From: Amycolatopsis acidicola | GTDB lineage: Bacteria; Actinomycetota; Actinomycetes; Mycobacteriales; Pseudonocardiaceae | Length of the DNA stretch: 58,351 bases | Direction: 5' to 3' | Assembly: GCF_007713735.2 (NCBI RefSeq) | Contig: NZ_VMNW02000053.1 | Coordinates: 1-58,351, forward strand | Shown here: piece by piece, positions 51,201 to 58,351 of the stretch | How positions within the stretch are numbered: the first letter of the stretch is position 1 | Layout: each line of letters begins with the position of its first letter | Translations under genes and position numbers: made by a program | Notes under the pieces: model-generated | What the model was told of the DNA's origin: nothing | Databases searched by the model: none | Seen by the model: the letters and a program-made list of their open reading frames with translations, nothing else

Positions 51201-51957
51201 ACCGGTCGCGGTGCCGGACAGCCTCGACGGCGAGGTCGGGTTCGACGCCGTCGACTTCTCGTATCCGGGCACGGATTCCCCTGCCCTGTCGGATATTTCG
51301 CTCAAGGTGGTGCCGGGCGAGACGGTCGCGCTGGTCGGCGCGACCGGTGCCGGCAAGTCGACGGCGGTGAAGCTCGTCGCGCGCTTCTACGACGCGACCG
51401 GCGGCGAGGTCTCCATCGACGGGGTCGACGTGCGCGACTACGACCTGCCGGGGCTACGACACCGGATGGGTGTGGTACCGCAGGAGGCGCACCTGTTCTC
51501 CGGCACCGTCGCGGACAACGTGCGCTACGGCAAACCCTCGGCGAGCGACGCGGAGGTGGAGACGGCCGTGCGCGCGGTCGGCGCGCTCGACGGGGTCGCC
51601 GCGTTGTCCGCGGGCTTCCGCCAGCAAGTGGGCGAGCGCGGGAAAGCGCTGTCGGCCGGGCAACGGCAGCTGGTCGCGCTCGCGCGGGCGGAGCTGGTGA
51701 ACCCGGACGTGCTGCTGCTGGACGAGGCGACGGCAGCGCTCGACCCGTCCACCGAAGCGGCCGTGCTGCAGGCGACCGAGAACCTGGCCCGCCGCCGCAC
51801 GACTTTCGTGGTGGCGCACAGGCTCGCCACGGCCGCCCGCGCCGACCGGATCGTGGTGCTCGACCACGGCCGCGTCGTCGAACAGGGCACGCACGCGGAA
51901 CTACTCGCGGCGGACGGACACTACGCCGAACTGTGGCGGACGGGAGCCGGTCACTAG
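48238..51957 (+). CDS. fused ABC exporter (TMD-NBD-TMD-NBD) with one degenerate catalytic site
   Basis: A 1239-residue full-length exporter formed from two half-transporters in one chain. The first transmembrane domain spans about 25-310. NBD1 has Walker A GTAGSGKST (Lys382), signature LSGGQ and Walker B LILDD, where Asp505 replaces the catalytic Glu. The second transmembrane domain covers about 670-960. NBD2 has GATGAGKST (Lys1040), signature LSAGQ and LLLDE with Glu1163. The asymmetry is that of heterodimeric exporters such as TM287/288. The fused layout resembles the mycobacterial multidrug exporter Rv0194. The linker (about 590-660) contains HHCDCE. GTG start, 34 nt after the permease gene. 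Confidence 0.92.
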   Translation: MTTAPTTSAKTGWISRLFAACWRHPALVVLSLTAAVISVGFQAASPLLVKVAVDDAVGGHTAQLGLLAGALVGVQVLMFATAFVRRYVGGRLALDVQHDLRRSVFGAVSRLDGGKQDSLRTGQVVSRAITDLQLVVSLLMVVPLSAGSVIFALFSLAAMLWMSPALTLIALIVVPAVAIVAGAARKRLFPATWSAQQRAADLAQHVEETVTGVRVVKGFGQEAREVSRLEKTARRLFAERLRAARLSAVPSATTSALPAAGQVAVLAFGGVLALHGAISLGTFLAFASYVSGLIGPARMMSALVVQAQLTRAGADRVYELIDAQPEVRDAPDARPLPAGPLGIRLDDVRFGYTRSEPVLDGLSLEAKPGETLALVGTAGSGKSTISLLLPRFYDVHSGSVHIGDRDIREVKLAELRKAIGVVFEEAFLFSASVRDNIAYGRPDASDEEVIAAAKAAEAHDFIMRLPEGYATEVGERGLTLSGGQRQRLGLARALITDPRVLILDDATSAVDTVTEAAIHDTLRAVTATRTTLLIAHRRSTLALADRIAVLDAGRVVDVGTTAELEERCQLFRELVSGPGEGVEQTHHCDCEVQPESGVTAELWPAEAEQDELAGATTQRSSDAAPGMGGMRGAFDAPPTEELLEGVRKLPPATDTPEAKEDVTAPDPGFRLGKLLNPVRALLTGVILLVGLDAAASIMLPNLYQQGVDHGVRPGVEWVIWLCAGIGAVVITLDWFAIWAQTKMTARAGETVLYSLRVRSYAHLQRLGLDYYERELSGKIMTRMTTDVDALSTFLQTGVAQAVISALTLLGISAALLFTDVSLALYALSVLPILIVATVIFRRLATAAYTEARERVSVVNADMQENVSGLRVAQAYSREERSAEVFAERSDAYRRSRLRAQRYVATYFPFVTMLSGVAEAIVLVAGANRVAAGTLPIGVLLAFLLYLNLFFSPIQQLSSVFDGYQQAKVGLSRIGDLLRTPTSVPPPAKPVAVPDSLDGEVGFDAVDFSYPGTDSPALSDISLKVVPGETVALVGATGAGKSTAVKLVARFYDATGGEVSIDGVDVRDYDLPGLRHRMGVVPQEAHLFSGTVADNVRYGKPSASDAEVETAVRAVGALDGVAALSAGFRQQVGERGKALSAGQRQLVALARAELVNPDVLLLDEATAALDPSTEAAVLQATENLARRRTTFVVAHRLATAARADRIVVLDHGRVVEQGTHAELLAADGHYAELWRTGAGH

Positions 51958-52114
51958 AACGGCTCGCACTCGCCAGCCGGTGCGGGACATGCCGGGCATC
52001 CGTGGCGGGGAAAGGATCCCGGCACCGGGATGCGCCCCCGCGTCGACCGATGAGTTTTCGCCCCGGCGCCGGTATGTACCTGTGCGAGCAAACAACCGAC
52101 CGAGGGAGTCCGCC

Positions 52115-52666
52115 ATGAGCAGGCTGATCGTCATCGAGTTCGTCACGCTGGACGGCGTCATCGAGGACCCGGACGGGTCCGGGGCGACCGCCGGTGGCGG
52201 GTGGGCGTTCCGGCACGGCCCGGAAGCGGTGGCGGGCGACAAGTTCGAGCTCGGGTCGCTGCTGGACACCGGCGTCATGCTGCTCGGCCGCCGGACCTGG
52301 GAGCTGTTCGCCAAGATCTGGCCGGGCCGCGAAGGCGAGTTCGCGGCGAAGATGAACGCCATCCCGAAGCTGGTGGCTTCGCGGTCGCTGACGGGCGTCG
52401 ACGGGTGGGAGAACTCGTCACTGCTCGAGGGCGACCTCGGCACCGCCGTCCGCGGACGCAAGGCGGAGCAGGACGTGATCGTCACCGGCAGCGTCAGCGT
52501 GGTGCACGCGCTCGCCGACGAGGGCCTCGTCGACGAGTACCGCCTCATGGTGTTCCCCACCGTGCTCGGCGCAGGACAGCAGCTGTTCGCCAAGCCCGCC
52601 GAACTGCGGCTCGATTCGGTCACCCAGAAGGGAGCCGCCGCGCTGCTGCGCTACCGCGTCAGCTGA
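52115..52666 (+). CDS. RibD C-terminal / dihydrofolate-reductase-like family protein
   Basis: A 183-residue reductase-fold protein: MSRLIVIEFVTLDGVIEDPDG, LLLGRRTWELFAKIWPG, KLVASRSLTG and VTGSVSVVHALADEGLVDEYRLMVFPTVLGAG are all RibD_C/DHFR-like motifs. Such stand-alone proteins bind NADPH and reduce unknown substrates; they are not the essential DHFR. The ATG at 52115 follows GAGGGAG. A GGTA/TACC dyad around TATGTA lies about 40 nt upstream and may hold the promoter. Its end overlaps the convergent oxidase gene by 8 bp. Confidence 0.88.
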   Translation: MSRLIVIEFVTLDGVIEDPDGSGATAGGGWAFRHGPEAVAGDKFELGSLLDTGVMLLGRRTWELFAKIWPGREGEFAAKMNAIPKLVASRSLTGVDGWENSSLLEGDLGTAVRGRKAEQDVIVTGSVSVVHALADEGLVDEYRLMVFPTVLGAGQQLFAKPAELRLDSVTQKGAAALLRYRVS

Positions 52667-54029
52667 AAACCTTGCCGGGGTTGAGGATCCCGAGCGGGTC
52701 GAGCGCCGTCTTGATCGCGCGGTGCATTTCGAGCACGCCCTGGCTCACCTCGCGCCGCAGGCCGCCGCGCTTGAGCAGGCCGATGCCGTGCTCACCGGTG
52801 ACCGTGCCGCCCAGCTCGATCGCGTCCGCGATGATGTCCTCGAACGCCGCCTGCGCCCGCAGCTTCGCGTCCTCGTCACCGATCGGGGTGATCAGCAGCG
52901 GGTGCAGGTTCCCGTCGCCGGCGTGCGCGATGTTGGCGATCAGCGTGTCGTGCGCGGCGGCCGTCTTTTCGATGCGTGCCAGCATTTCCGGCACCAGCGC
53001 CTTGGGCACGCAGACGTCCTCGGTGAGCACCGGGCCGAGCCGTTCCAGCGCCGGGTACGCCAGCCGGCGCGCGTCGAAGAGGGCTTCGGCCTCCTGCTCG
53101 TCCGACGAGACCGCCGCCCACGTCGCCCCGGCTTCCTCGAAGCAGCGCAGCACCGTCCGCGCCTCGGCCTCGCCCGCATGGCCCGGCGTGTCGACCCGGC
53201 CCAGCAGCACGACGTTCGCCTCGGTGGACAGGCCCATGTTCTTCCACGCGTCCACCGCCTCCAGGCAGTGCCTGTCCACCAGCTCCAGCGCCGACGGGAT
53301 CACCCCGGACGCCGAAACCGCGCTCACCGCCTCCCCCGCGGCGACCACCGAGTCGAAGTAGCCCGCGATGGTGCGCTCCGGCGGCCGCGTCGGACGCAGC
53401 CGGACGGTGATCTCCGTGATGATCCCCAGCGTGCCCTCGGAGCCGACCATCAACCCACAAAGGTCGTACCCCGCAACGCCTTTCGCGGTGCGGCGGCCCA
53501 GCCGGACGACGTCGCCGCGGCCGTTGACCACTTCCAGCGCCAGCACGTAGTCCCGCGTCACGCCGTACTTCACGCAGCACAGCCCGCCCGCGTTGGTGGC
53601 CACGTTCCCGCCGATGGTCGACCACGGCGCGCTCGCCGGGTCCGGCGGATACCAGAGCCCCCGCTCGGCGCAGATCGCGCGCAGGTCGTCGTTCACGATC
53701 CCGGGTCGCACGACCGCGTACCGCTCGGCCTCGTTGATCTCCAGCACCTCGGCCATCGACTCGAACGAGAGCACGATGCAGCCCTCGACGGCATTGGCGC
53801 CGCCGGAAAGCCCGGTGCCCGCGCCGCGCGGCACGATCGGGACCCGGCGCTCCGCGGCGACCCGCACCACGGCCTGTACCTCCGCGGTACTGCGCGGCCG
53901 CACGACCGCGGCGGCCCGCGCGTACTCCGCCCACTCCGCGTGGTCCTGCAGATACCCCTCGATGACGTCCGGGTCGTCGAGGACCCTGTCCACGGGCACG
54001 ACGGCACGCAGCTCCGCCACCAGCTCCAT
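52659..54029 (-). CDS. FAD-linked oxidase, GlcD / D-lactate dehydrogenase type
   Basis: A 456-residue flavoprotein related to the gene at 153-1526 but clearly divergent. Glycine loop PRGAGTGLSGGANA; GGNVATNAGGLCCVKYGVTRDYVL; C-terminal IAHAGDGNLHPLLI and GEHGIGLLKRGGL. It oxidises a 2-hydroxyacid, probably glycolate or D-lactate, passing electrons to a quinone or flavoprotein partner. No glcE/glcF partners are adjacent, so it is a single-subunit form. The ATG at 54029 follows GGAGGTG. Confidence 0.88.
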   Translation of the reverse strand: MELVAELRAVVPVDRVLDDPDVIEGYLQDHAEWAEYARAAAVVRPRSTAEVQAVVRVAAERRVPIVPRGAGTGLSGGANAVEGCIVLSFESMAEVLEINEAERYAVVRPGIVNDDLRAICAERGLWYPPDPASAPWSTIGGNVATNAGGLCCVKYGVTRDYVLALEVVNGRGDVVRLGRRTAKGVAGYDLCGLMVGSEGTLGIITEITVRLRPTRPPERTIAGYFDSVVAAGEAVSAVSASGVIPSALELVDRHCLEAVDAWKNMGLSTEANVVLLGRVDTPGHAGEAEARTVLRCFEEAGATWAAVSSDEQEAEALFDARRLAYPALERLGPVLTEDVCVPKALVPEMLARIEKTAAAHDTLIANIAHAGDGNLHPLLITPIGDEDAKLRAQAAFEDIIADAIELGGTVTGEHGIGLLKRGGLRREVSQGVLEMHRAIKTALDPLGILNPGKVFS

Positions 54030-54454
54030 CCGGCACCTCCGAAAGACCAGGTTACCTGCGGAAATCCGGCCGCGGGCATAGGTCTGGACCGCGACACGAG
54101 ACGCCTGGTGTTCCTCGTCACCCGCGGTGCCGGGACGGCCGCCGCCGGCGGCTTTCCGTGCGGGGCGGGAAATCCTTCGCCGGGGTGGCCGGGATGCGCC
54201 GACTGTGTCGTCGTTCCCGCCGTTTCCGGCACGTTTTCCTGAATCCCGACAAGGTGCCTTCGCGCGTGCTCCCCACCGCGTCCGACCGGGGATATTGCCT
54301 CCTGATCGAACCCTGCATCGTTCAAGTGAGCAACGCCAAACCCAGGTGCGACGGAGATGCACCACTTCGATCACAACGCGGAACGGCGGGGGGTTAGCCT
54401 GGTAGGCGCATCAGCGGACAACAAGATCGAGATGGATAGAGGCGAGTCCCTGCC
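54030..54454. other. 425-nt non-coding region upstream of kgd
   Basis: No convincing gene on either strand. Short frames inside it lack ribosome-binding sites. It must contain the divergent promoters of the GlcD-type oxidase and kgd. Some AT-richer stretches occur near 54290-54330 and 54370-54430, but I find no clean -10/-35 pair or operator. Such a long leader before kgd leaves room for regulation. Confidence 0.5.
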
Positions 54455-57400
54455 GTGTCCAGCAGCAGCCCTGCGTCACAGTTCGGCCCCAACGAGTGGC
54501 TCGTCGAGGAAATGTACGACCAGTTCCTCGCCGACCCCTCCTCAGTAGATGCCGCATGGCATGACTTCTTCTCCGACTTCAAGCCGACGCAGACGGCGGA
54601 GACCAAGCCGGACACGGGCAGCACGGCCCCGCCCCCCGAGAAGCCGGCCGCCGCCCCGAAGCCTGCGGGCAACGGCCAGGCCCCCGCCAAGCCCGCGGCG
54701 AAGCCCGCTGCCGCCGCGCCGGCCCCGGCCAAGAAGCCGCAGCCCGCCGCCGCGAAGCCGGCCGCCACCGCGGCCGCCGCGAAGTCCGACGAAGAGACGA
54801 AGCAGCTGCGCGGCGCCGCCGCGGCGATCGCGAAGAACATGGACGCCTCGCTGAGCGTCCCGACGGCGACGAGCGTGCGCGCCGTGCCCGCGAAGCTGAT
54901 GGCGGACAACCGCATCGTCATCAACAACCACCTCAAGCGGACCCGCGGCGGGAAGATCTCGTTCACGCACCTCATCGGCTACGCGATGGTGCGCGCGCTG
55001 CAGGACTTCCCCAACATGAACCGGCACTACCAGCTGATCGACGGGAAGCCGTTCGCGGTCACGCCGGAGCACGTCAACATCGGCCTCGCCATCGACATGA
55101 AGGGCAAGGACGGCAACCGCACCCTCGTGGTCGCCTCCATCAAGAACACGGAGAACATGACGTTCCTCCAGTTCTGGCAGGCCTACGAGGACATCGTCAA
55201 GAAGGCGCGCAACAACAAGCTCACCGCGGACGACTTCGCGGGCACCACCATCTCGCTGACCAACCCGGGCGGCATCGGCACCAACCACTCGGTGCCGCGG
55301 CTGCAGTCCGGGCAGGGCGCGATCATCGGTGTCGGCGCGATGCAGTACCCGGCGCATTTCGAGGGCACCAGCGAAAAGGCGCTCGTCGACCTGGGCGTCA
55401 GCAAGATCATGACGCTGACCTCCACCTACGACCACCGCATCATCCAGGGCGCGGAGTCGGGCGAGTTCCTCAAGCGCATCCACCAGTTCCTGCTCGGCGA
55501 GGACGGCTTCTACGACGACATCTTCACGTCGCTGCGGCTGCCCTACGAGCCGGTCCGCTGGGTCGAGGACATCCCGGCCGGCGCGGTCGACAAGACGGCC
55601 CGCGTCATCGAGCTGATCGACGCGTACCGGATGCGCGGCCACCTGATGGCCGACACCGACCCGCTGAACTACCGCCAGCGCCGCCACGAGGACCTCGACG
55701 TCCTCTCGCACGGGCTGACCCTGTGGGACCTCGACCGCGAGTTCGCCGTCGGCGGCTTCGCGGGCCAGGAGCGGATGAAGCTGCGCGACATCCTCGGCGT
55801 GCTGCGGGACTCCTACTGCCGCACGGTCGGCATCGAGTACGCGCACATCCTGGACCCGGAGGAGCGCCGGTGGATCCAGGAGCGCGTCGAGCTGCCGCAC
55901 GCGAAGCCGGACCCCGCGGTGCAGAAGTACGTGCTGTCGAAGCTGAACGCCGCCGAGGCGTTCGAGACCTTCCTGCAGACCAAGTACGTCGGCCAGAAGC
56001 GGTTCTCGCTCGAAGGCGGCGAGACGGTGATCCCGCTGCTGGACACCGTGCTGGACAAGGCAGCCGAGCACGAGCTCGACGAGGTCGTCATCGGGATGCC
56101 GCACCGCGGCCGCCTGAACGTGCTGGCGAACATCGTGGGCAAGCCGATCTCGCAGATCTTCCGCGAGTTCGAGGGCAACCTCGACCCGGGCCAGGCGCAC
56201 GGTTCCGGTGACGTGAAGTACCACCTCGGCGCGGAGGGCAAGTACTTCCGCATGTTCGGCGACGGCGAGACGAAGGTGTCGCTGGCGTCCAACCCGTCGC
56301 ACCTGGAGACGGTCGACCCGGTGCTCGAGGGCATCGTGCGCGCCAAGCAGGACATCCTCGACAAGGGCGACCAGGACGGCAAGGGCTTCACGGTCCTGCC
56401 GGTCCTGATGCACGGTGACGCGGCCTTCGCCGGTCAGGGTGTCGTGGCGGAGACGCTGAACCTGGCGCTGCTGCGCGGGTACCGCACCGGTGGTTCGGTG
56501 CACCTGATCGTCAACAACCAGGTCGGTTTCACCACCGCGCCGGAGCACTCGCGTTCCTCGCAGTACGCCACCGACGTCGCGAAGATGATCGGCGCGCCGA
56601 TCTTCCACGTGAACGGGGACGACCCCGAGGCGGCGCACTGGGTCGCGAAGCTCGCGGTCGACTACCGCCAGGCGTTCAACAAGGACGTCGTGATCGACAT
56701 GATCTGCTACCGCCGCCGCGGCCACAACGAGGGCGACGACCCTTCGATGACGCAGCCGGCGATGTACGACATCATCGACACGAAGCGCTCGGTCCGGAAG
56801 ACGTACACCGAGGCCCTCATCGGCCGCGGCGACATCACGGTCGAAGAGGCCGAGGCCGCCCTGCGCGACTTCTCCAGCCAGCTCGAGCACGTGTTCAACG
56901 AGGTGCGGGAGCTGGAGAAGCACCCAGCCAAGGCGAGCCCGTCGGTCGAGGAGGAGCAGCCCATCCCGGCGAAGGTCCCGACCGCCGTTTCCCGCGACGT
57001 GATCGAGCGCATCGGTGACGCGTTCCTGAACGTCCCGGAGGGCTTCAACCCGCACCCGCGCGTCAAGCCGGTGCTGGAGCGCCGCGCGAAGATGGCCCGC
57101 GAGGGCGGTATCGACTGGGCCTTCGGTGAGCTGCTCGCCTTCGGTTCGCTCGCGCTGGAAGGCCGCCTTGTGCGGCTGTCCGGCCAGGACTCCCGCCGTG
57201 GCACGTTCACGCAGCGGCACTCGGTGCTGATCGACCGCAAGAACGGCAAGGAGTACGCCCCGCTGCAGAACCTGGCCGAGGGCCAGGGCCGGGTCATGAT
57301 CTACGACTCGGCGCTGTCGGAGTACGCGGCGGTCGGTTTCGAGTACGGCTACTCGGTCGCGAACTCGAACGCGCTCGTGCTGTGGGAAGCCCAGTTCGGT

Positions 57401-58138
57401 GACTTCGTCAACGGCGCCCAGACGGTGATCGACGAGTACATCTCGTCCGGTGAAGCCAAGTGGGGCCAGCTCTCGGACGTCGTGCTGCTGCTGCCGCACG
57501 GTCACGAAGGCCAGGGCCCGGACCACACCTCCGGCCGCATCGAGCGCTTCCTGCAGCTGTGCGCCGAGGGCTCGATGACCGTGGCGGTGCCCTCCACCCC
57601 GGCGAACTACTTCCACCTGCTGCGCAGGCACGCGCTCGACGGAATTCGCCGTCCGATGGTGGTCTTCACGCCGAAGTCGATGCTGCGGAACAAGGCCGCC
57701 ACGTCGGCCGTCGAGGACTTCACGGGTCAGTCGAAGTTCATGTCGGTCTTCGATGACAAGGACATCGACCCCGGCAAGGTGCGGAAGGTGCTGCTCACGT
57801 CGGGCAAGCTCTACTGGGAGCTGGTCGCCGAACGCGCCAAGCGCGAGGCCGACGACGTGGCCATCGTCCGGATCGAGCAGTACTACCCGCTGCCGATCAA
57901 GAAGCTGCGCGCCGCGCTCGAGCGGTACACCAACGCCAAGCAGGTCGCGTGGGTGCAGGAGGAGCCGGAAAACCAGGGCGGGTGGCCGTTCTTCGGGCTG
58001 CACCTGCCCCGGAAGTTCCCGGAGCTGCTCGCGGGCCTCGACGTCGTCGCCCGCCGCCCGATGGCCGCCCCGAGCGCCGGTTCCGGCAAGGTGCACGAGG
58101 TCGAGCAGAAGGCGCTGATCACCAGGGCCTTCGAGTAA
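54455..58138 (+). CDS. kgd: multifunctional 2-oxoglutarate dehydrogenase E1/E2 (2-oxoglutarate decarboxylase)
   Basis: A 1227-residue fusion typical of actinobacteria. The N-terminal E1o-binding segment NEWLVEEMYDQFLADPSSVD is followed by an Ala/Pro/Lys-rich linker (about 45-120). An E2o acyltransferase domain lacking its own lipoyl domain follows, with catalytic His327 (STYDHRIIQG). Then comes the TPP-dependent E1o domain with MPHRGRLNVLANI, HGDAAFAGQGVVAETLN and IVNNQVGFTT, and the C-terminal transketolase-like domain. It catalyses the 2-oxoglutarate step of the TCA cycle with lipoyl from another E2, and can decarboxylate 2-oxoglutarate. It is the usual target of the FHA protein GarA. GTG start at 54455; strong terminator downstream. 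Confidence 0.96.
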   Translation: MSSSSPASQFGPNEWLVEEMYDQFLADPSSVDAAWHDFFSDFKPTQTAETKPDTGSTAPPPEKPAAAPKPAGNGQAPAKPAAKPAAAAPAPAKKPQPAAAKPAATAAAAKSDEETKQLRGAAAAIAKNMDASLSVPTATSVRAVPAKLMADNRIVINNHLKRTRGGKISFTHLIGYAMVRALQDFPNMNRHYQLIDGKPFAVTPEHVNIGLAIDMKGKDGNRTLVVASIKNTENMTFLQFWQAYEDIVKKARNNKLTADDFAGTTISLTNPGGIGTNHSVPRLQSGQGAIIGVGAMQYPAHFEGTSEKALVDLGVSKIMTLTSTYDHRIIQGAESGEFLKRIHQFLLGEDGFYDDIFTSLRLPYEPVRWVEDIPAGAVDKTARVIELIDAYRMRGHLMADTDPLNYRQRRHEDLDVLSHGLTLWDLDREFAVGGFAGQERMKLRDILGVLRDSYCRTVGIEYAHILDPEERRWIQERVELPHAKPDPAVQKYVLSKLNAAEAFETFLQTKYVGQKRFSLEGGETVIPLLDTVLDKAAEHELDEVVIGMPHRGRLNVLANIVGKPISQIFREFEGNLDPGQAHGSGDVKYHLGAEGKYFRMFGDGETKVSLASNPSHLETVDPVLEGIVRAKQDILDKGDQDGKGFTVLPVLMHGDAAFAGQGVVAETLNLALLRGYRTGGSVHLIVNNQVGFTTAPEHSRSSQYATDVAKMIGAPIFHVNGDDPEAAHWVAKLAVDYRQAFNKDVVIDMICYRRRGHNEGDDPSMTQPAMYDIIDTKRSVRKTYTEALIGRGDITVEEAEAALRDFSSQLEHVFNEVRELEKHPAKASPSVEEEQPIPAKVPTAVSRDVIERIGDAFLNVPEGFNPHPRVKPVLERRAKMAREGGIDWAFGELLAFGSLALEGRLVRLSGQDSRRGTFTQRHSVLIDRKNGKEYAPLQNLAEGQGRVMIYDSALSEYAAVGFEYGYSVANSNALVLWEAQFGDFVNGAQTVIDEYISSGEAKWGQLSDVVLLLPHGHEGQGPDHTSGRIERFLQLCAEGSMTVAVPSTPANYFHLLRRHALDGIRRPMVVFTPKSMLRNKAATSAVEDFTGQSKFMSVFDDKDIDPGKVRKVLLTSGKLYWELVAERAKREADDVAIVRIEQYYPLPIKKLRAALERYTNAKQVAWVQEEPENQGGWPFFGLHLPRKFPELLAGLDVVARRPMAAPSAGSGKVHEVEQKALITRAFE

Positions 58139-58148
58139 GCAAGCACTG

Positions 58149-58188
58149 AAAAAGGCGCCCCTCCCCACCGCCGGAAGGGCGCCTTTTT
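58149..58188. terminator. intrinsic terminator of kgd, bidirectional
   Basis: A perfect 12-bp stem, AAAAAGGCGCCC (58149-58160) with GGGCGCCTTTTT (58177-58188), has a 16-nt loop and T-runs on both strands. The remaining 160 nt of the window hold only GC-rich sequence with short CCTCCGCT-type repeats and no gene. Confidence 0.93.
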
Positions 58189-58351
58189 CTTGCGACACAA
58201 CAAAAACGGCCACCCGGCAGCTCCCCTCCGCTCCGCTCCGGCACCTCCCTCCGCTTCGCTCCGGGCCCCGGCAACGCGAAGCGAGCCACCCCACGCCCAC
58301 ACCCCACCATCGTTCCGATCCCCAGCGCTCTTCAGCGGTCGGTGTGCCGGG

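Noticed and set aside
54357..54548. Small protein gene just upstream of kgd
   Set aside because: There is no spaced ribosome-binding site, it overlaps the kgd start, and its composition is not protein-like.
54542..58300. Very long open frame antisense to kgd
   Set aside because: It is the high-GC third-position shadow of kgd: Arg/Val/Asp-rich, with no recognisable domain.
1..58351. tRNA, rRNA, CRISPR array, insertion sequence or prophage genes
   Set aside because: No cloverleaf, ribosomal segment, spaced repeat array, transposase, integrase or phage structural gene was recognised on either strand.

Overview
The window is high-GC DNA from an actinomycete, most likely a Pseudonocardiales member close to Amycolatopsis. 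This is inferred from the fused E2o-E1o 2-oxoglutarate enzyme (kgd), the SARP/AfsR regulator, the many GTG and TTG starts, rare TTA codons confined to a few genes, and abundant TetR regulators beside acyl-CoA genes. No rRNA, tRNA, CRISPR array, transposase or replication origin was recognised.

Layout. 1-3.1 kb: a GlcD-type FAD oxidase and an acetolactate-synthase-like TPP enzyme form an operon. 3.1-3.66 kb: a convergent intergenic region holds two large nested palindromes, one copy of a dispersed repeat, and a terminator. 3.67-11 kb: a beta-oxidation block (fadB-fadA, a tandem-domain TetR regulator, and a pair of acyl-CoA dehydrogenases behind a palindromic operator). 11-16.2 kb: small housekeeping or unknown genes (DUF1801, zinc-ribbon, GrpB, YdcF), a PhaC-like hydrolase with an SDR, and a methionine aminopeptidase. 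16.3-19.1 kb: a large SARP/NB-ARC regulator. 19.5-24.2 kb: an accD-accA-fadE operon of the leucine/branched-chain degradation type, behind a striking 48-bp operator; then a secreted SGNH hydrolase and a TetR regulator. 26-34.4 kb: TetR/SDR divergent pair, metX-metY, a group A FAD monooxygenase, a PucR regulator and a MOSC protein.

Two accessory modules stand out. At 34.96-38.44 kb a Crp/Fnr-type protein, a nucleotide-cyclase-fold protein and a STAND-like P-loop/HEAT protein lie in one direction. The last two overlap by ATGA, share a short Gln/Gly adaptor-like motif, and all three genes carry TTA codons. This looks like a cyclic-nucleotide-linked conflict or signalling system. At 40.68-45.62 kb five genes overlapping by 1-4 nt encode homologues of all four characterised enzymes that make the activated phosphoramidate donor of Campylobacter jejuni capsule (Cj1415-Cj1418), plus a methyltransferase. 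This suggests an uncharacterised actinobacterial P-N-bond pathway. The usual automatic names (PEP synthase, adenylylsulfate kinase, GABA hydrolase, phosphocholine cytidylyltransferase) would hide it.

45.6-58.4 kb: a hairpin- and repeat-rich intergenic region with the second dispersed-repeat copy, a two-gene ABC transporter whose ATPase has a Gln-rich tail, a fused asymmetric ABC exporter, a RibD/DHFR-like reductase, a second GlcD-type oxidase, and kgd with a strong terminator. Start codons were moved inward from the longest open frame wherever a ribosome-binding site, gene overlap or family numbering supported it. Functional calls rest on motif recognition by eye, without database searches.
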